Below, piece by piece: positions 63,484 to 64,000 of a DNA stretch of 64,000 bases. The notes beneath the pieces are model-generated. The model did not search any database and was not told where the DNA came from. It saw only the letters and a program-made list of their open reading frames with translations. Position 1 is the first letter of the stretch, and each line of letters starts with the position of its first letter. Source of the stretch: Euclidia mi (Eukaryota > Arthropoda > Insecta > Lepidoptera > Erebidae); assembly GCA_944739405.2 (NCBI GenBank), contig OX123188.2, positions 66,359,251 through 66,423,250 on the forward strand, read 5' to 3'. The position numbers and the translations under genes were made by a program.

Positions 63484-64000
63484 AATTCAAAAGAGCCCGG
63501 ACAAGCGTTAAACAATATAAACAATCAAAACTTAATATTTGTTAATTCTTTGAAACCAACAAAGTATTAGCCTGTTTACTGCTGGTACAAGCAAGTGGCA
63601 GGTATTTACTGCTCAACAAAATTAATAGTTTCAATATATTGACTCAAAGACAAAGGTTATTAAAGTTATAACATACAACAATTAAAGTTGAAACTTAAAT
63701 TAGGTAATTAATTAATGACTGCAACAAACAGACCAAATGTGTTATATATTACAACTGTAGGCACCAGTTTGTGTTACCTAACAATATTATCTATATATTA
63801 TAACAAAACAAAGGTTTATTAAGTTCAATTTTTCAATGTGACCCGACCAAGGTGCAAGGTCAAGTTGAATGTTATAATGTTTCAAACCTAATATATCAAT
63901 ATTTGCAATTAACTAAATCAATTGATACATATAACTGATATGTATCCAATCAAAGCTGACTTATTAATACTAACAACAAATTATTGCTAGATTTCAACAA
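63484..64000 (-). other. BEL-B 5' leader or LTR, AT-rich
   Basis: Upstream of the BEL-B gag start on the minus strand. It shows no match to the proposed 3' LTR (57,904-58,524), so it is leader sequence and the 5' LTR lies outside the window. Confidence 0.45.

Larger units (their letters stand above)
57904..64000 (-). mobile_element. BEL/Pao retrotransposon BEL-B, 5' end beyond the window
   Basis: On the minus strand: gag (63,483-61,846), protease (61,845-61,438), RT and RNase H (61,441-60,209), integrase (to 58,556) and a 3' LTR (58,524-57,904). Gag and protease share one frame, and RT to integrase another; the switch is at a deletion at about 61,440. Five in-frame stops are present. The 5' LTR is not in the window. 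Its insertion into BEL-A just after RNase H makes it younger than BEL-A. Confidence 0.82.

Overview
The window is a stretch of insect nuclear DNA, most probably from a moth or butterfly. That is inferred from its repeats: A|TC...CTAG|T Helitron-like elements of the kind known from Lepidoptera (Lep1 type), a Dong/R4-class LINE sitting in a TAA-rich site, tRNA-derived SINEs, LINE tails ending in GATGATGATG, and two BEL/Pao elements. It is AT-rich overall. I found no host protein gene and no functional tRNA or rRNA gene. Every coding segment I can recognise belongs to a mobile element, and nearly all carry frameshifts or stop codons.

Layout. 1-10.2 kb: SINEs, short Helitron-like copies, a LINE remnant (minus, 1.1-2.2 kb), a palindromic MITE and a nested hairpin. 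10.2-13.6 kb: a Dong/R4-type LINE with two younger insertions inside it. 14.4-16.1 kb: a 5'-truncated CR1/jockey-group LINE. 17.03-22.95 kb: a structurally complete Ty3/gypsy element on the minus strand, with 4-bp TTAT target duplications, about 98 % identical LTRs, and a damaged gag-pro-pol. 23.8-24.4 kb: a MITE with 39-bp inverted ends. 25.28-27.64 kb: a fold-back element with arms of about 750 bp. 31.0-35.7 kb: a two-ORF CR1-like LINE.

From about 36.5 kb to the right edge the window is best read as one nested stack. A plus-strand BEL/Pao element (BEL-A) is the base. A non-coding LTR element of 8.36 kb (36,676-45,033; TSD AACG; LTRs about 99 % identical) lies in what I infer to be its 5' LTR. 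That element carries a Helitron-like element filled with a higher-order array of about 119-bp repeats. The BEL-A protease is split by an 8.5-kb block (47.3-55.8 kb) holding a minus-strand CR1-like LINE, Helitrons, a SINE and other repeats. BEL-A pol then resumes and is cut again just after RNase H at 57,903, exactly where the LTR of a second, minus-strand BEL/Pao element (BEL-B) begins. BEL-B runs off the right edge.

How the parts relate. The autonomous classes present (LINEs with APE or RLE endonuclease, gypsy, BEL) encode the machinery that non-coding passengers (SINEs, the non-coding LTR element, MITEs, short Helitrons) would need in trans. None of the copies here looks fully competent. 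The main novelty candidates are the non-coding LTR element with its satellite-bearing Helitron, the fold-back element with a tRNA-like core in each arm, and the order of nesting. Boundaries and family names come from reading the sequence only; no database search was possible.
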